From positions 1 to 35,736 of the IMG/VR virus record IMGVR_UViG_3300030339_000143: 35,736 nucleotides of DNA; one strand, written 5' to 3'. This document shows, in pieces, positions 34,797-35,736 of this stretch. A program made the translations under genes and the position numbers. The DNA is from a virus. The notes under the pieces were generated by a model. It saw nothing but the letters and a program-made list of their open reading frames with translations, did no database searches and had not been told where the DNA came from. The first letter of the stretch is position 1; every line of letters starts with the position of its first letter.

Positions 34797-35528
34797 ATGA
34801 ATGAATTGACGGATATCTCAACGAGAATAAGGGAGTTAGTGGATCATTTTGCCGAGGGCAAAAACACTAAGTTCGCTGAACTTGTAGGTACTAGTGAGGC
34901 AAATATCCGTAATTATACAGATAATGGTAAGTTACCGAAGTATGATTTCATCTATAAGGTGTGTTCTAAGCTCGAAATAAGTTACGAGTGGTTTATCCTT
35001 GGCATCGGTTCGAAGTTTGACAAGAAGAAAAGCAGCTACATCAAAGAGCCGGATGTATTGGTTTTGAATGACAATAAAGCGCACGCAAAAAAGATAGACA
35101 AGCAATTAATACCTATCTATAACATATCAGCAGCGGCCGGCTTGGTATCGCTACTCAATGAACCAAACAACTACATCCCGGTTGATTACATATCATTGCC
35201 TAACCTCGGCAAGGTTGACGGAGGTTTATTTGCAGTTGGAGACTCAATGTACCCACTAGTAAAGTCGGGTGATATCGTTGTATACAGGCGCATACACGAT
35301 ATGATAAACAACATATTTTGGGGCGAAATGTACCTGTTATCGTACGACTTAGAAGGTGAGGAATACATCGTTATCAAATACATACACCGTTCTGACATAG
35401 AAGGACATATAAAGCTAGTCAGTCAGAACCAATACCACGGTCCAAAAGACATACCACTAACGCACGTTCGTGCCCTGGCACAGATAAAGGCATCTGTACG
35501 CTTCAATGCAATAAGGCCAAGCCATTAA
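34797..35528 (+). CDS. S24/LexA-type phage repressor
   Basis: This 243-aa protein has an N-terminal HTH (TKFAELVGTSEANIRNYTDN, about 24-43) and a C-terminal S24 peptidase domain. The likely cleavage site is AAAG (112-115), nucleophile Ser150 in VGDSMYP and Lys194 in IVIKYIHRSD. It represses the early operon and is expected to cleave itself on RecA activation during DNA damage. Mu itself has a different, non-S24 repressor, so this prophage is probably SOS inducible. It is divergent from the early operon and ends near the proposed phage end. Confidence 0.92.
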   Translation: MNELTDISTRIRELVDHFAEGKNTKFAELVGTSEANIRNYTDNGKLPKYDFIYKVCSKLEISYEWFILGIGSKFDKKKSSYIKEPDVLVLNDNKAHAKKIDKQLIPIYNISAAAGLVSLLNEPNNYIPVDYISLPNLGKVDGGLFAVGDSMYPLVKSGDIVVYRRIHDMINNIFWGEMYLLSYDLEGEEYIVIKYIHRSDIEGHIKLVSQNQYHGPKDIPLTHVRALAQIKASVRFNAIRPSH

Positions 35529-35593
35529 AAAGTATTATAATGCTGAATACAAGCACATTGCAAATGCGCTCAACTGAGTAATTTTGGCACAAA

Positions 35594-35663
35594 ATTAACA
35601 AAAGTGTCGCCCCTTACCCGCATACGCTTGTAAAAAGCACGTTATACCCCAATTTACGACACA
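35594..35663. repeat. Candidate left (repressor-side) phage end with transposase sites
   Basis: Read inward, TGTGTCGTAAAT (complement of 35652-35663) matches TGTGGTGTAAAT at 297. About 52 bases inside is GGCGACACTTTTGTTAAT (complement of 35594-35611), close to GGTGACAGTTTTAGTTAGT at 342-360. The spacing is similar at both ends. A TTTTGTGCC (complement of 35584-35592) may be a further site. Inference by pairwise similarity. Confidence 0.45.
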
Positions 35664-35691
35664 AACATACTATAACCATCCAACAATAAAA

Positions 35692-35721
35692 AATCGTGTA
35701 CATGGTTAAATATACACGATT
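35692..35721. terminator. Hairpin at right edge, probably host
   Basis: AATCGTGTA (35692-35700) and TACACGATT (35713-35721) form a 9-bp stem with a 12-base loop. A run of A precedes it, so it would end leftward transcripts best. It is outside the proposed phage end, so it is probably part of the host flank. The remainder of 35529-35736 shows no gene. Confidence 0.5.
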
Positions 35722-35736
35722 CGTAGGAGAAAATAT

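Larger units (their letters stand above)
297..35663. mobile_element. Mu-like transposable prophage (tentative ends)
   Basis: The gene set is that of a transposable Myoviridae-like phage: S24 repressor, DDE transposase, MuB-like ATPase, GemA-like protein, gp28-type terminase, DUF935 portal, protease/scaffold, contractile tail and lysis. The proposed ends read inward TGTGGTGTAAAT (297-308) and TGTGTCGTAAAT (complement of 35652-35663). A second shared inverted site lies at 342-360 and 35594-35611. The repressor end is on the right, so the map is inverted relative to the usual drawing of Mu. I could not find a matching 5-bp target duplication at these exact ends, so the boundaries are provisional although the prophage identity is firm. 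Confidence 0.85.

Overview
The window is essentially one complete Mu-like transposable prophage of about 35.4 kb in a member of the Bacteroidota, probably Bacteroidales. Pointers to the host are promoter boxes of the Bacteroidota type (TAnnTTTG with TTTG about 20 bases upstream), weak or absent Shine-Dalgarno sequences, tail proteins of DUF2586/DUF6046 type, and several short host-type repeats. The phage type is shown by a DDE transposase (30651-32699) followed by a MuB-like AAA ATPase (29417-30361), a GemA/gp16-like protein, a Mu gp28-type terminase, a DUF935-type portal and a contractile-tail module. No tyrosine or serine integrase is present. Candidate phage ends lie near 297 and 35663. Both begin TGTGnnGTAAAT when read inward, and about 45-52 bases inside each is a second shared inverted site.

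Layout, read from the repressor end (right) to the left: an S24/LexA-type repressor (34797-35528, +) faces a leftward early operon (34687 down to about 26810). That operon holds a small regulator-like protein, small membrane peptides, a RecA-fold ATPase, a MazG/DUF550-like nucleotide hydrolase, a tRNA 3'-half remnant, transposase, MuB-like ATPase, DUF3164 protein, a cytosine-C5 methyltransferase and an ASCH-like protein. It ends at a strong leftward terminator (26743-26780). A leftward middle group follows (26425-24736: hypothetical, GemA-like, HAD phosphatase, exported protein). A bidirectional terminator at 24704-24731 separates it from the rightward late genes.

The late genes form two divergent operons from an intergenic region at about 7037-7300. 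Leftward (7036-631): small and large terminase, gp36-like protein, a portal-MuF-toxin fusion, gpG-like and tail-terminator-like proteins. Rightward (7301-24699): protease/scaffold, major capsid, sheath, tube, tail assembly chaperones joined by a -1 frameshift, tape measure, baseplate hub, spike, gp25-like wedge, a lysis cassette (GH108 endolysin, possible i-spanin, holin, spanin-like lipoprotein), LysM, baseplate J-like protein, tail-fibre genes with an SGNH esterase, and a Dam-like adenine methyltransferase.

Notable features are the polymorphic-toxin-like tail on the portal, a textbook U UUU UUA frameshift site, three 21-bp repeats between the divergent late operons, eight perfect TTTAAA-N5-TTTAAA motifs with no assigned function, REP-like host repeats read through in frame inside two structural genes, a possible short antisense RNA at the portal/gpG junction, and several small membrane-peptide genes. 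Function calls rest on reading motifs by eye; no database search was possible.
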